A stretch of 14,552 nucleotides of DNA from DATKKX01 sp035542775 (GTDB taxonomy: Bacteria > Planctomycetota > Phycisphaerae > UBA1845 > UTPLA1): the NCBI GenBank assembly GCA_035542775.1, contig DATKKX010000002.1, positions 1-14,552 of the forward strand. Reading direction: 5' to 3'. Below the pieces are notes generated by a model. That model did not search any database. It saw nothing but the letters and a program-made list of their open reading frames with translations, and was not told where the DNA came from. Below are positions 1 to 5,795 of the stretch, piece by piece. A program made the position numbers and the translations under genes. The first letter of the stretch is position 1; every line of letters begins with the position of its first letter.

Positions 1-2313
1 CGTCCAATTCCGCACCGGCAGCCCCAGCTCCTTCATCTTCTCCGCCATCAACCCGAACCGCTCGCTACCCGACAGCTCCGAGCCCGCCAGCCACCCCTGC
101 CCGGCCAGCCAGTCGAAGTACTCCGCCCACGCCTCCATCAACTCCTGCGGATCTTCGAGCTCACCGCCCAAGATCCCCCTCTGCCCGCCCTCGCATTCAT
201 CCGGAATGCCGTTCTCGTTCTCATCCAGGCTGACATTGGCGGCGATGTCGCAGGCATCGGGCACGCCGTTGGCGTTGCAGTCCTGACACCAGAGCTGGTT
301 CGGGTCGTTGGGGTCGCCGCAATTGGCGATGTCGCACTCGTCGGGGATACGGTTGTCGTTGCAGTCCAGGCTTCCCCGCGGAGGCGCAAACAGCAGATCG
401 CATTCGTCGGGCACCAGGTTCCCGTTGCAGTCCTCGCTGGTCTGGTTGGCGATGTCGCACGCGTCGGGCACCCCGTTATCGTTGCAGTCCCTCTCGCACT
501 CATCCGGCACGCCGTTGGCGTCGCAGTCCTCGCTGGTTTGCTGCGAGATGTCCCACGCATCCGGTATGCCGTTGGAATTGCAGTCCGGCTCGCACTCATC
601 GGGGATGCCGTTGCCGTTCACATCATCGCTCGTCTCGTCGGCAACATCGCAGTCGTCCGGCACCCCGTTGCCGTTGCAGTCCGCCTCGCACTCGTCCGGG
701 ATACCGTTGTCGTTGCAGTCTGGATTGCAGCCGCTGGCGCAATAGAACGGGCCGCCCGGGGCCTCGCTGTTTTGGTCGATCTCGCACTCGTCGGGGATGT
801 GGTTGCCGTTGCAGTCCTGACTGGTCCGCAGGAGGAGGTCCACCGCGTCGTACACCCCGTTCCAGTTGCAGTCTCCGGGTGAGCCCGGCACCATCCCGCC
901 ATCGCGGGGGCTCCCGCCGCCGCTGCCTGGGCACTGGATATCGCACGTGGTCGAGCCTGTCACCATCAGCTCCACGAGGCAGGCGGCGTCCGCTACTTCG
1001 ATGAAGCCGTTCCAGTCCACGTCTGCACACTCGCAGTCGACACCCGGGGACTGACCACCGGTCAGCAGACAATCGACAAAAGACTGCACGTCCATCCCGT
1101 CGACGACATAATCGGTGTTCACGTCGCCGTGGAAGCACTCGCACTCATCCGGGATGCCGTTGCCGTTACAGTCCAAGCTCACAGAGCTGTCGCCGTCCGG
1201 GTCCTCGGAATCAACGTCGCAGTCGTCCGGTACGCCATTCCCGTTGCAATCCCGCTCGCATTCGTCGGGCACGCCATTGTTGTTGCAGTCCTGGCTGGTC
1301 CCCTGAGAAATGTCCCATGCATCCGGGATGTCGTTGTGATTGCAGTCCGGCTCACATTCGTCAGGAATCTGGTTGCCGTCGATGTCATGGCTCGTCTCGT
1401 CAGCAATGTCGCAGTCATCCGGCACCCCGTTCTTGTTGCAGTCAACCTCGCACTCATCTGGGATGTGGTTGCCGTTGCAGTCAAGGCTGACCGAGCCATT
1501 GCTGTCCGGATCGTTGGGGTCGACGTCGCACTCATCTGGGATCCGGTTGCAGTTGCAGTCATAGCTCGTTACTTGGGCGATATCGCAATCGTCCGGCTCA
1601 CTGTTGCCGTTGCAGTCCGGCTCACATTCATCGGGGATGCCATTGCCGCCGCAATCGGTGCTGGTCTGATTCAGGATGTCGCACGAGTCGGCCACGCTGT
1701 TGTTGTTGCAGTCCGGTTCGCACTCGTCGGGGATACCGTTACCGCTGCAATCGGCACTCTGACCGCAGCCGGGCACGTCGCACGGTCCGTTCGGATCACC
1801 ACAGTCGATGTCACACCGGTCAGGGATGCCGTTGTGGTTGCAGTCCGGCACGCACGCACCCCAGGGATTCGCGATGACCGCTTGCAGATCGGCATTCGTG
1901 ACCGCGCTGCCCCAAGTGGTCCCGCTTGCGCAGCCCCCACTGATGAGCATCCCAACTACCTCGCATGTCTCATGATTGAAGATCGGCGAGCCTGAATTCC
2001 CGTAGCTCGTGTACATTCCTGTGCTGGCGAGCAATGGTGTGGGCGTCGCAGCACCACTGACAAACGAGAACGTACCCGTATCCGTTTTCTGCACCCGATT
2101 CCAGGTGTTCGACACCGGCGATGCTGTTATTCCGTATCCAGTAATCCTGATGCGGTCATCAGGGTTCGGCAGCGTGGTCGCCATCACGAAGCACTCGCCT
2201 TGTGCCTGAAACGGGGTGAGCCCCGTGCTGGGGTTCGCGAAGCATCCGAAGTATGCCCAATCGGAAGCATAGTTTCCAGTGTGCGACCGAACTGAAAAAA
2301 GGGTCCACGGCAT
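1..2313 (-). CDS. Secreted trypsin-like protease, downstream (C-terminal) part after a frameshift; partial at window edge
   Basis: This frame carries the rest of the S1-type protease begun at 2950. It is open without a stop from an ATG at 2313 to base 1, so the C-terminus lies outside the window. It encodes the catalytic Asp region (NYASDWAYFG, about 2241-2270) and the catalytic Ser in GNSGSP (Ser codon 1993-1995). From about 1845 to 190 there follow about 25 Cys-paired acidic repeats of the DCNxNGxPDECD type, interrupted by a dockerin-like module at 955-1128. A non-repetitive acidic, Trp-containing tail runs to the window edge. Repeats of this kind resemble thrombospondin type 3/EF-hand calcium loops, so a calcium-stabilised extracellular stalk is likely (inference). 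The ATG at 2313 is only the first in this frame; the intact gene almost certainly started at 2950. If one base of the A-run at 2295-2300 is removed, the protein exceeds 980 residues. Confidence 0.85.
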   Translation of the reverse strand, partial: MPWTLFSVRSHTGNYASDWAYFGCFANPSTGLTPFQAQGECFVMATTLPNPDDRIRITGYGITASPVSNTWNRVQKTDTGTFSFVSGAATPTPLLASTGMYTSYGNSGSPIFNHETCEVVGMLISGGCASGTTWGSAVTNADLQAVIANPWGACVPDCNHNGIPDRCDIDCGDPNGPCDVPGCGQSADCSGNGIPDECEPDCNNNSVADSCDILNQTSTDCGGNGIPDECEPDCNGNSEPDDCDIAQVTSYDCNCNRIPDECDVDPNDPDSNGSVSLDCNGNHIPDECEVDCNKNGVPDDCDIADETSHDIDGNQIPDECEPDCNHNDIPDAWDISQGTSQDCNNNGVPDECERDCNGNGVPDDCDVDSEDPDGDSSVSLDCNGNGIPDECECFHGDVNTDYVVDGMDVQSFVDCLLTGGQSPGVDCECADVDWNGFIEVADAACLVELMVTGSTTCDIQCPGSGGGSPRDGGMVPGSPGDCNWNGVYDAVDLLLRTSQDCNGNHIPDECEIDQNSEAPGGPFYCASGCNPDCNDNGIPDECEADCNGNGVPDDCDVADETSDDVNGNGIPDECEPDCNSNGIPDAWDISQQTSEDCDANGVPDECERDCNDNGVPDACDIANQTSEDCNGNLVPDECDLLFAPPRGSLDCNDNRIPDECDIANCGDPNDPNQLWCQDCNANGVPDACDIAANVSLDENENGIPDECEGGQRGILGGELEDPQELMEAWAEYFDWLAGQGWLAGSELSGSERFGLMAEKMKELGLPVRNWT
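451..681 (-). repeat. 77-residue super-repeat, copy 2 (after the dockerin)
   Basis: This is the partner of the block at 1213-1443, in the same unit order and with the same PDAWDIS variant unit. The two copies begin 762 bp apart and flank the dockerin module. The sequence after copy 2 (ANQTSEDCNGNLVPDECD) does not continue the match. Confidence 0.75.
955..1128 (-). other. Dockerin-like module inside the repeat array
   Basis: The encoded segment has two F-hand-like halves: GDVNTDYVVDGMDVQSFVDC, then after a short Cys-containing linker ADVDWNGFIEVADAACLVEL. Each half has the Dx[ND]xDxxVxxxD loop followed by a hydrophobic helix, as in type I dockerins. It sits between repeat 13 and repeat 14, whereas planctomycete dockerins are usually at the C-terminus. 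In these bacteria the partner is generally unknown because classical scaffoldins are absent. Confidence 0.75.
1213..1443 (-). repeat. 77-residue super-repeat, copy 1 (before the dockerin)
   Basis: This is a block of six calcium-loop units in the order DDCDIADETS, IPDECEPDCN, IPDAWDISQ, GVPDECERDCN. By hand it matches the block at 451-681 at roughly 62 of 77 residues with no gap, and both are exactly 231 bp. Shared idiosyncrasies, including a Trp in place of Cys in PDAWDIS, point to a segmental duplication and not just to repeat consensus. Confidence 0.75.
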
Positions 2314-2950
2314 ACTGGTCGGATGGCGAGGGGTGGGCAATCGATCCATCTGGGTGCGAGAGCGGTACGTTGAACTCGATTATTTGAAGGCCACCACCCG
2401 CGCAGTGCCCAGCCGTAAGCATGGAGTGCGCGGGATCATTAATGATGAAGGCCGTGCAGTAGGCGTAGAGAGAATTGCTGCACACACGTCCGATACGCGG
2501 GTCCTGCGAGAGCAAGCGATGATCCGGACACGGATCGGACGACCTCGTCTCCTCTTCGTTGATGGTCGGTTCGCCGATGACAACGCGGTTGCGCCCGGTG
2601 CCGGGGTAGGCAATCAATTCAAACGAGACTTCGTCGCCGTTGAAGTACGCCGACCTGTTGAGCCACTGGACAAGATGTGAAGCGTGCATCGTCTGAACGG
2701 CGCTATCCAGCGTCGAAGTCATGACGAAGTACGATCCCGTACCGGATCCCTCATCGCCCGAAAGCAACACCTGCTCGAAGTTGAGCTGAATCCAGGCTGC
2801 CGATGGCGCTGAGATCGTGGTCGAGAAAACAACCCCCGGCTGGTTGCCCGTGTTTTCCACATAGCCCGAATCTATCACTGTCGCCAATAGGGCATTCGTC
2901 GAGATCAAGAGCGCGCACAACCCACCCGTGACACCTGAGTGCCTCACCAT
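2159..2950 (-). CDS. Secreted trypsin-like protease, upstream (N-terminal) part, broken by a frameshift
   Basis: The ATG at 2950 has a strong Shine-Dalgarno (AAGGAG, 2958-2963) seven bases upstream. The product begins with a hydrophobic signal-like segment (residues about 8-25), followed by a domain of about 110 residues often found before planctomycete S1 proteases. The trypsin His motif comes next (CTAFIIND...TAGHC, catalytic His182, codon 2405-2407). Homology stops at about residue 218 (AVDPF); the remaining 45 residues to the stop at 2159 are out-of-frame and Arg/His-rich, unlike any protease. The Asp and Ser motifs continue in the neighbouring frame (see 1-2313). As read, this product would be a catalytically dead secreted fragment. 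It lies 29 bp downstream of the PEP-CTERM gene on the same strand, so the two probably share a transcript. A sequencing indel is as likely as a true mutation. Confidence 0.85.
   Translation of the reverse strand: MVRHSGVTGGLCALLISTNALLATVIDSGYVENTGNQPGVVFSTTISAPSAAWIQLNFEQVLLSGDEGSGTGSYFVMTSTLDSAVQTMHASHLVQWLNRSAYFNGDEVSFELIAYPGTGRNRVVIGEPTINEEETRSSDPCPDHRLLSQDPRIGRVCSNSLYAYCTAFIINDPAHSMLTAGHCAGGGLQIIEFNVPLSHPDGSIAHPSPSDQYAVDPFFSSVAHWKLCFRLGILRMLREPQHGAHPVSGTRRVLRDGDHAAEP
2295..2300 (-). other. Frameshift point in the protease gene (six-base homopolymer)
   Basis: The plus strand has AAAAAA here (TTTTTT in the coding strand). Upstream the codons read ...GTG GAC CCT TTT TTC; downstream the protease sense resumes one base out (TCA GTT CGG TCG CAC ACT GGA). 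Dropping one T gives the continuous reading VDPFSVRSHTGNYASDWAYF, which places the catalytic Asp properly after the His. The shift needed is +1, the result of one extra base. Confidence 0.85.
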
Positions 2951-2979
2951 TTCGCAACTCCTTTTCGTGGATTCCCGGG

Positions 2980-3699
2980 CTAGTTCGCTTCCGTCCTAAC
3001 TCCCCCTTTTCGCCGTCTCCGCGCCATAGCCGCTCCTGCACCCGACGCTAGCATGCTCAAGCTGCTCGGTTCCGGGATCGCCGGATCGAGGTCGAAACCC
3101 CACATGAAGGCGTCCAACGCGGCACCTCGCCTCACGACTCCAATGCAGCCATAGTGCAGTCCGTCACCCATGCCCGGGTCAAAACGCAAGCCGAGGTAGG
3201 CCTCCGCGCCCTCCGGGAGCAGCGATGTGTAGTCGGCCATGGCGATGAATCCCCAGCGGTTCCACGTCTCGCTGCCATCGGGAACAAAGCCTACGAACGG
3301 CTCCCACTCGACCTGCCGGAGGATGTAGTTGGTGCTGTCCACCGGCCGAACAACCAAGTTGAAATCCGGGGCGCCTCCCCTGAGGTAGGAGGACACGCCG
3401 TCCGTCCGGCGAACCTGGCGGACCTTTTGTGTTCCCGGCGTGTCAGGATCCTGGCTCTGAGGAGGCTGCGTTACATCGAGCCAGACCGATGAGCCGAGGG
3501 GGCCTGCCGCCCAGTCGAAGTGCCCTGGCTCCCCCGCCGACGGGTTGATGAAGTAGACGGGGCTTCCGGCATGTGCCGGCGCCGCCACGATGATCACCAT
3601 CGCTGCCGCCAAGACCGGCGCGATAACGTTCGCTCCCCACCTGCGACTCACACTTACTGACCCTCCCTGACGCCGAGATGTGCCGCGTTCGCGCTTCAT
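2980..3699 (-). CDS. PEP-CTERM sorting-domain exported protein
   Basis: A 239-residue product. The ATG at 3699 is chosen because GGGAGG lies seven bases upstream and because it gives a proper signal peptide: Arg/Lys-rich n-region, hydrophobic core at residues about 26-40, and a likely cut after PAHA (residue 44). The mature part is compact, rich in Trp, Gly and Asp, and I do not recognise its fold. The C-terminus carries a PEP-CTERM tag: IPEPSS at about 208-213, a short hydrophobic stretch (LSMLASGAGAAMA), then RRRRK. In this family an exosortase removes the tag and the protein goes to the surface or extracellular matrix; no exosortase gene is in the window. The frame stays open further upstream to 3993 but that extension lacks a ribosome binding site and looks non-coding. 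A promoter is visible at 3777-3805, and the protease gene starts 29 bp downstream. Confidence 0.88.
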   Translation of the reverse strand: MKRERGTSRRQGGSVSVSRRWGANVIAPVLAAAMVIIVAAPAHAGSPVYFINPSAGEPGHFDWAAGPLGSSVWLDVTQPPQSQDPDTPGTQKVRQVRRTDGVSSYLRGGAPDFNLVVRPVDSTNYILRQVEWEPFVGFVPDGSETWNRWGFIAMADYTSLLPEGAEAYLGLRFDPGMGDGLHYGCIGVVRRGAALDAFMWGFDLDPAIPEPSSLSMLASGAGAAMARRRRKGGVRTEAN

Positions 3700-3776
3700 G
3701 TGCTGCCCTCCCGACGCCTGTCTCATCCCCCGACGGACGCTGATCCGGCGATCCACACCATACAGTGCCACATTAC

Positions 3777-3805
3777 ATTGTACCTCCGCCCTAGCGAGCG
3801 TGCAA
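3777..3805 (-). promoter_or_regulatory. Candidate sigma-70-type promoter for the PEP-CTERM/protease unit
   Basis: On the minus strand TTGCAC (3800-3805) is followed after exactly 17 bases by TACAAT (3777-3782). The -10 matches the consensus at five of six bases and the -35 at three. Transcription would start about 65-70 bases upstream of the ATG at 3699. Confidence 0.5.
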
Positions 3806-4525
3806 GCCTTGTCCGCGCCTCCTTCGCCCACAATGAAGACCCCATGAAGATTCGCGACGGCCAACACCGCATGATCGACGGGCCTCGCGGAGCCTATCGC
3901 GTCGCAGAGTTCTTGCCGCCCCACTTCTGCCGATGCCGAAGCCCCAGGGGAGAGACGGGCCCTCCGCTCATTCCTAGCCGCGCGCTCTCGCACAGTTCAT
4001 CCTCGCCGAACTTGCTGCTCCACGCCCCTGCGCGTTTTCAGCGTTTCCGTGGTCGGCTTTTCCTCCGCATCTTTCGCCGAGCCCTCCCCAACGCTCCGCG
4101 AACTCTACTTTTCACGCCGGAAACGCCTCTCGTTCTTCCATCTTCAGTCTTTCTACTCCCACGCCATGTCCCAAACACCCCCCAAACCTCGTTCTCCGCC
4201 CCGAAAACCGCGATTTCGACGCTTCTCGGACCGGCATCTCTACCTTCCCCCCCGTCCTGTCAAAAAAACGCGGAACGCTGAGCAAGCTTAATGGTTGTCG
4301 CGGCAGGGAGGGGAAGCGCGTGCTCCCCCACGGCGACCTGCCGCTCGCCCCGCCGAGCCCGCGGCCGCTCCACGATGGCCCGACGCGGCTCCAGCGCCAC
4401 CGCGCCCGCTCTGCACCTGGCGCGCCGTTTAGCAGAAAGTCGAGAGCCCCATGCCAACGATCGTCTTCGAGGAACACCAACCCGCCCCCCGCGGCCCCGC
4501 GCCTCTCGCCCCCAGACCATCAAAA

Positions 4526-4557
4526 GTTGCGCCTGGTTGCGCCCGGTTGCGTTTTTT
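4526..4557 (+). repeat. Three 10-bp direct repeats running into a T tract (set 1)
   Basis: GTTGCGCCTG, GTTGCGCCCG and GTTGCGTTTT follow each other without gaps, and a run of six T begins at 4552. The 10-bp period equals about one helical turn. There is no inverted repeat, so this is not a classical terminator. Confidence 0.6.
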
Positions 4558-4677
4558 CCGCCGACCCGCGCCAGCGCAACCGCCCCAGCGCCGTCTCCGT
4601 CTGCCCCGACTCCTCCGGCTGATCCGCCCCAGGCGGAATGGCCGACGGCTGACGGCTTCCTCCCCAACGCCCCCGCT

Positions 4678-4722
4678 GCGTGGAATAGCGTGGTATTGCG
4701 TGGAATTGCAGGTTTTTTTTTT
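4678..4722 (+). repeat. Three 10-bp direct repeats followed by a ten-T tract (set 2)
   Basis: GCGTGGAATA, GCGTGGTATT and GCGTGGAATT are consecutive (4678-4707), followed by GCAGG and ten T (4713-4722). The layout copies that of 4526-4557 although the unit sequence differs. Confidence 0.65.
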
Positions 4723-4930
4723 CGCGCCAGGCTCAAGCCGCCTGTGGACTCGGGCGCCAGCCGGATACCGAGTGCACCGCGGCGACAAGAACGACCGCGG
4801 AGCAGGAACAATGGACCCATGCCATCGGCCCTTGGCGCGCCTTGGCACTGTTCGGCGCTCCTTGGCAGATAAAAAATAAAATTCCCGGCCGAACCGCAGC
4901 CGCCCCGCCCCCGCCCGCCGGCTCATGAAC

Positions 4931-5006
4931 GCTGACCGCCGACCGCTGACGTCGAGTGCTGACGAACAATGGCTAACAGCAAAAAGCTAATAGCTAACAG
5001 CTTTCC
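4931..5006 (+). repeat. Heptanucleotide array, GCTRANN family, plus orientation
   Basis: Read in steps of seven from 4931: GCTGACC, GCCGACC, GCTGACG, a six-base unit TCGAGT, GCTGACG, AACAATG, GCTAACA, GCAAAAA, GCTAATA, GCTAACA, GCTTTCC. Most units fit GCT(A/G)ANN. The array ends directly at the Shine-Dalgarno of the gene at 5022. Degenerate heptamer arrays of this type are known from heterocystous cyanobacteria (STRR sequences); a link to those is analogy only. Confidence 0.7.
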
Positions 5007-5021
5007 CAAGGAGGCCTTTCA

Positions 5022-5768
5022 ATGACTACAGAACCGCAACCCCGCCCCATCACCGAAGAGCTCTACCACGAACTCTCCCTCGCCGTAGGCTACGCCATCC
5101 TGCAACGCCTTCTCCGCGACATCGCCAGCCAGGCCCTGTCGCCCGACCAGCTCGTCAAATATGTCCGCGTCTACGCCGACCTGGCCAAGCTGGACATCGC
5201 CCGCGAGCGGATTCGGGCCGACATCGAGATCGCCGGCATCCGGGCCGACACCGCCAAGTACGTCGCCGACAAGCGGGCCAGGTCCAGAGACGATGACACC
5301 CAGTTCACCCCGGACGCCCCCTACGGCCGCAAGAAGGACGGCACCCCGTACGAGTTTGGGGAGTACCTGGACAACATGACCCGCGCCTTCCGCGACATCT
5401 ACGGCACCAAGGTCGACCTCCGCAAGGACGCCGAGTACTTCCAGAGCGACGCCTACAAAAACGCCCCGTGGCCCAACGACGTCCCCGCCAAGCGCGACGA
5501 CGAGGATCACGACGAGCCGCGCGACGCAGCGGCGCCGGCGACTCAGCACTCAGGACTCAGCACTCAGCACTCTCAGTCCAGCACTCAGCACTCTGACCCC
5601 AGCACTCAGCACTCAGCACCCAGCACTCAGGACTCTGACCCCGGCACTCAGCACTCAGGACTCAGCACTCAGGACTCTCCTCCCCGCCGCGTCCAGACCT
5701 TCGACTCCAACCCCAACCCCAACTTCCTCGTCGTCCCCAAGCGCCGCACCAAATGGGACTTGATATGA
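5022..5768 (+). CDS. Unrecognised protein with helical charged N-terminal part and a heptad-repeat tail
   Basis: A 248-residue product. The ATG at 5022 has an excellent Shine-Dalgarno, AAGGAGG at 5008-5014, seven bases upstream. No signal peptide or membrane segment is visible. Residues about 10-95 look strongly helical and charged (LSLAVGYAILQRLLRDIA; DLAKLDIARERIRADIE). Residues about 95-170 are polar with many Asp, Lys and aromatic residues (DGTPYEFGEYLDNMTRAFRD). Residues about 174-221 are a Ser/Thr/Gln/His repeat, TQHSGLS and variants, produced by a heptanucleotide array in the DNA; a short normal ending (FDSNPNPNFLVVPKRR) follows. The overall look recalls small phage-type accessory proteins such as terminase small subunits, but no motif proves this and I give no function. 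It is monocistronic, with convergent neighbours and repeat arrays on both sides. Confidence 0.75.
   Translation: MTTEPQPRPITEELYHELSLAVGYAILQRLLRDIASQALSPDQLVKYVRVYADLAKLDIARERIRADIEIAGIRADTAKYVADKRARSRDDDTQFTPDAPYGRKKDGTPYEFGEYLDNMTRAFRDIYGTKVDLRKDAEYFQSDAYKNAPWPNDVPAKRDDEDHDEPRDAAAPATQHSGLSTQHSQSSTQHSDPSTQHSAPSTQDSDPGTQHSGLSTQDSPPRRVQTFDSNPNPNFLVVPKRRTKWDLI
5541..5680 (-). repeat. Heptanucleotide array inside the gene, GCTGAGT type, minus orientation
   Basis: On the plus strand the units are ACTCAGC, ACTCAGG and ACTCAGC variants with a few slips (ACTCTGACCCC, CACCCAG). Their reverse complement is GCTGAGT/CCTGAGT, so they belong to the same GCTRANN family as the array at 4931-5006 but in opposite orientation. 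Because 7 is not a multiple of 3, three units encode one heptapeptide (TQHSGLS), and the frame stays open through the whole array. Confidence 0.8.
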
Positions 5769-5795
5769 GAGGAGACAGAAAGAAAGAAGGGGGGG

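Larger units (their letters stand above)
190..1845 (-). repeat. Array of about 25 Cys-paired calcium-loop-type repeats (TSP3/EF-hand-like) in the protease
   Basis: Read on the minus strand, the core unit is [D/P]DCNxNGxPDECD (13-14 residues), alternating with short linkers such as IANQTSE or VADETS. I count 13 units before the dockerin and 12 after it. The Asp/Asn pattern DxNxNGxxDxxD matches calcium-binding loops and the two Cys per unit could cross-link neighbours (inference from family knowledge). A few units lack Cys: DIDGNQIPDECE, DVNGNGIPDECE, the two PDAWDI units and the last unit DENENGIPDECE. At DNA level the copies are diverged and of uneven spacing, so this is a coding repeat and not a CRISPR array. 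Confidence 0.9.
3806..5007. other. Long gene-free stretch, C-rich on the plus strand
   Basis: About 1.2 kb without a convincing gene. Several frames stay open on both strands, but their translations are Pro/Arg/Ser-rich low complexity, overlap each other and lack ribosome binding sites and recognisable domains. From about 3960 to 4660 the plus strand is markedly pyrimidine-rich, mostly C. Landmarks are two sets of 10-bp triple repeats ending in T tracts (4526-4557, 4678-4722), three CCTTGGC-like copies at about 4830-4866, an A/T island (AGATAAAAAATAAAATT, about 4867-4883) and a heptamer array at 4931-5006. No tRNA or structured RNA was recognised. Confidence 0.55.

Noticed and set aside
190..1845. 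Possible CRISPR-like array
   Set aside because: Repeats are in-frame, diverged, unevenly spaced and encode a known type of calcium-loop protein repeat.
1129..1995. Long plus-strand open frame opposite the protease repeats
   Set aside because: It is the antisense image of the DCNGNG repeats (VAVAVRLALI-type translation) and has no domain or ribosome binding site.
3700..3993. N-terminal extension of the PEP-CTERM protein to 3993
   Set aside because: The signal peptide and the ribosome binding site both fit the ATG at 3699, and the promoter at 3777-3805 lies inside the extension.
3700..4281. 193-codon plus-strand open frame upstream of the PEP-CTERM gene
   Set aside because: Starts inside the minus-strand gene's ribosome binding region, has low-complexity Ser/Pro/Arg composition and no domain.
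4867..4883. A/T island as a promoter for the gene at 5022
   Set aside because: No acceptable -35 at a usual distance was found; left as a landmark only.
4291..4969. Several overlapping open frames on both strands
   Set aside because: GC-rich, stop-poor DNA; all translations are Arg/Pro/Ala-rich and mutually exclusive, with no ribosome binding sites.
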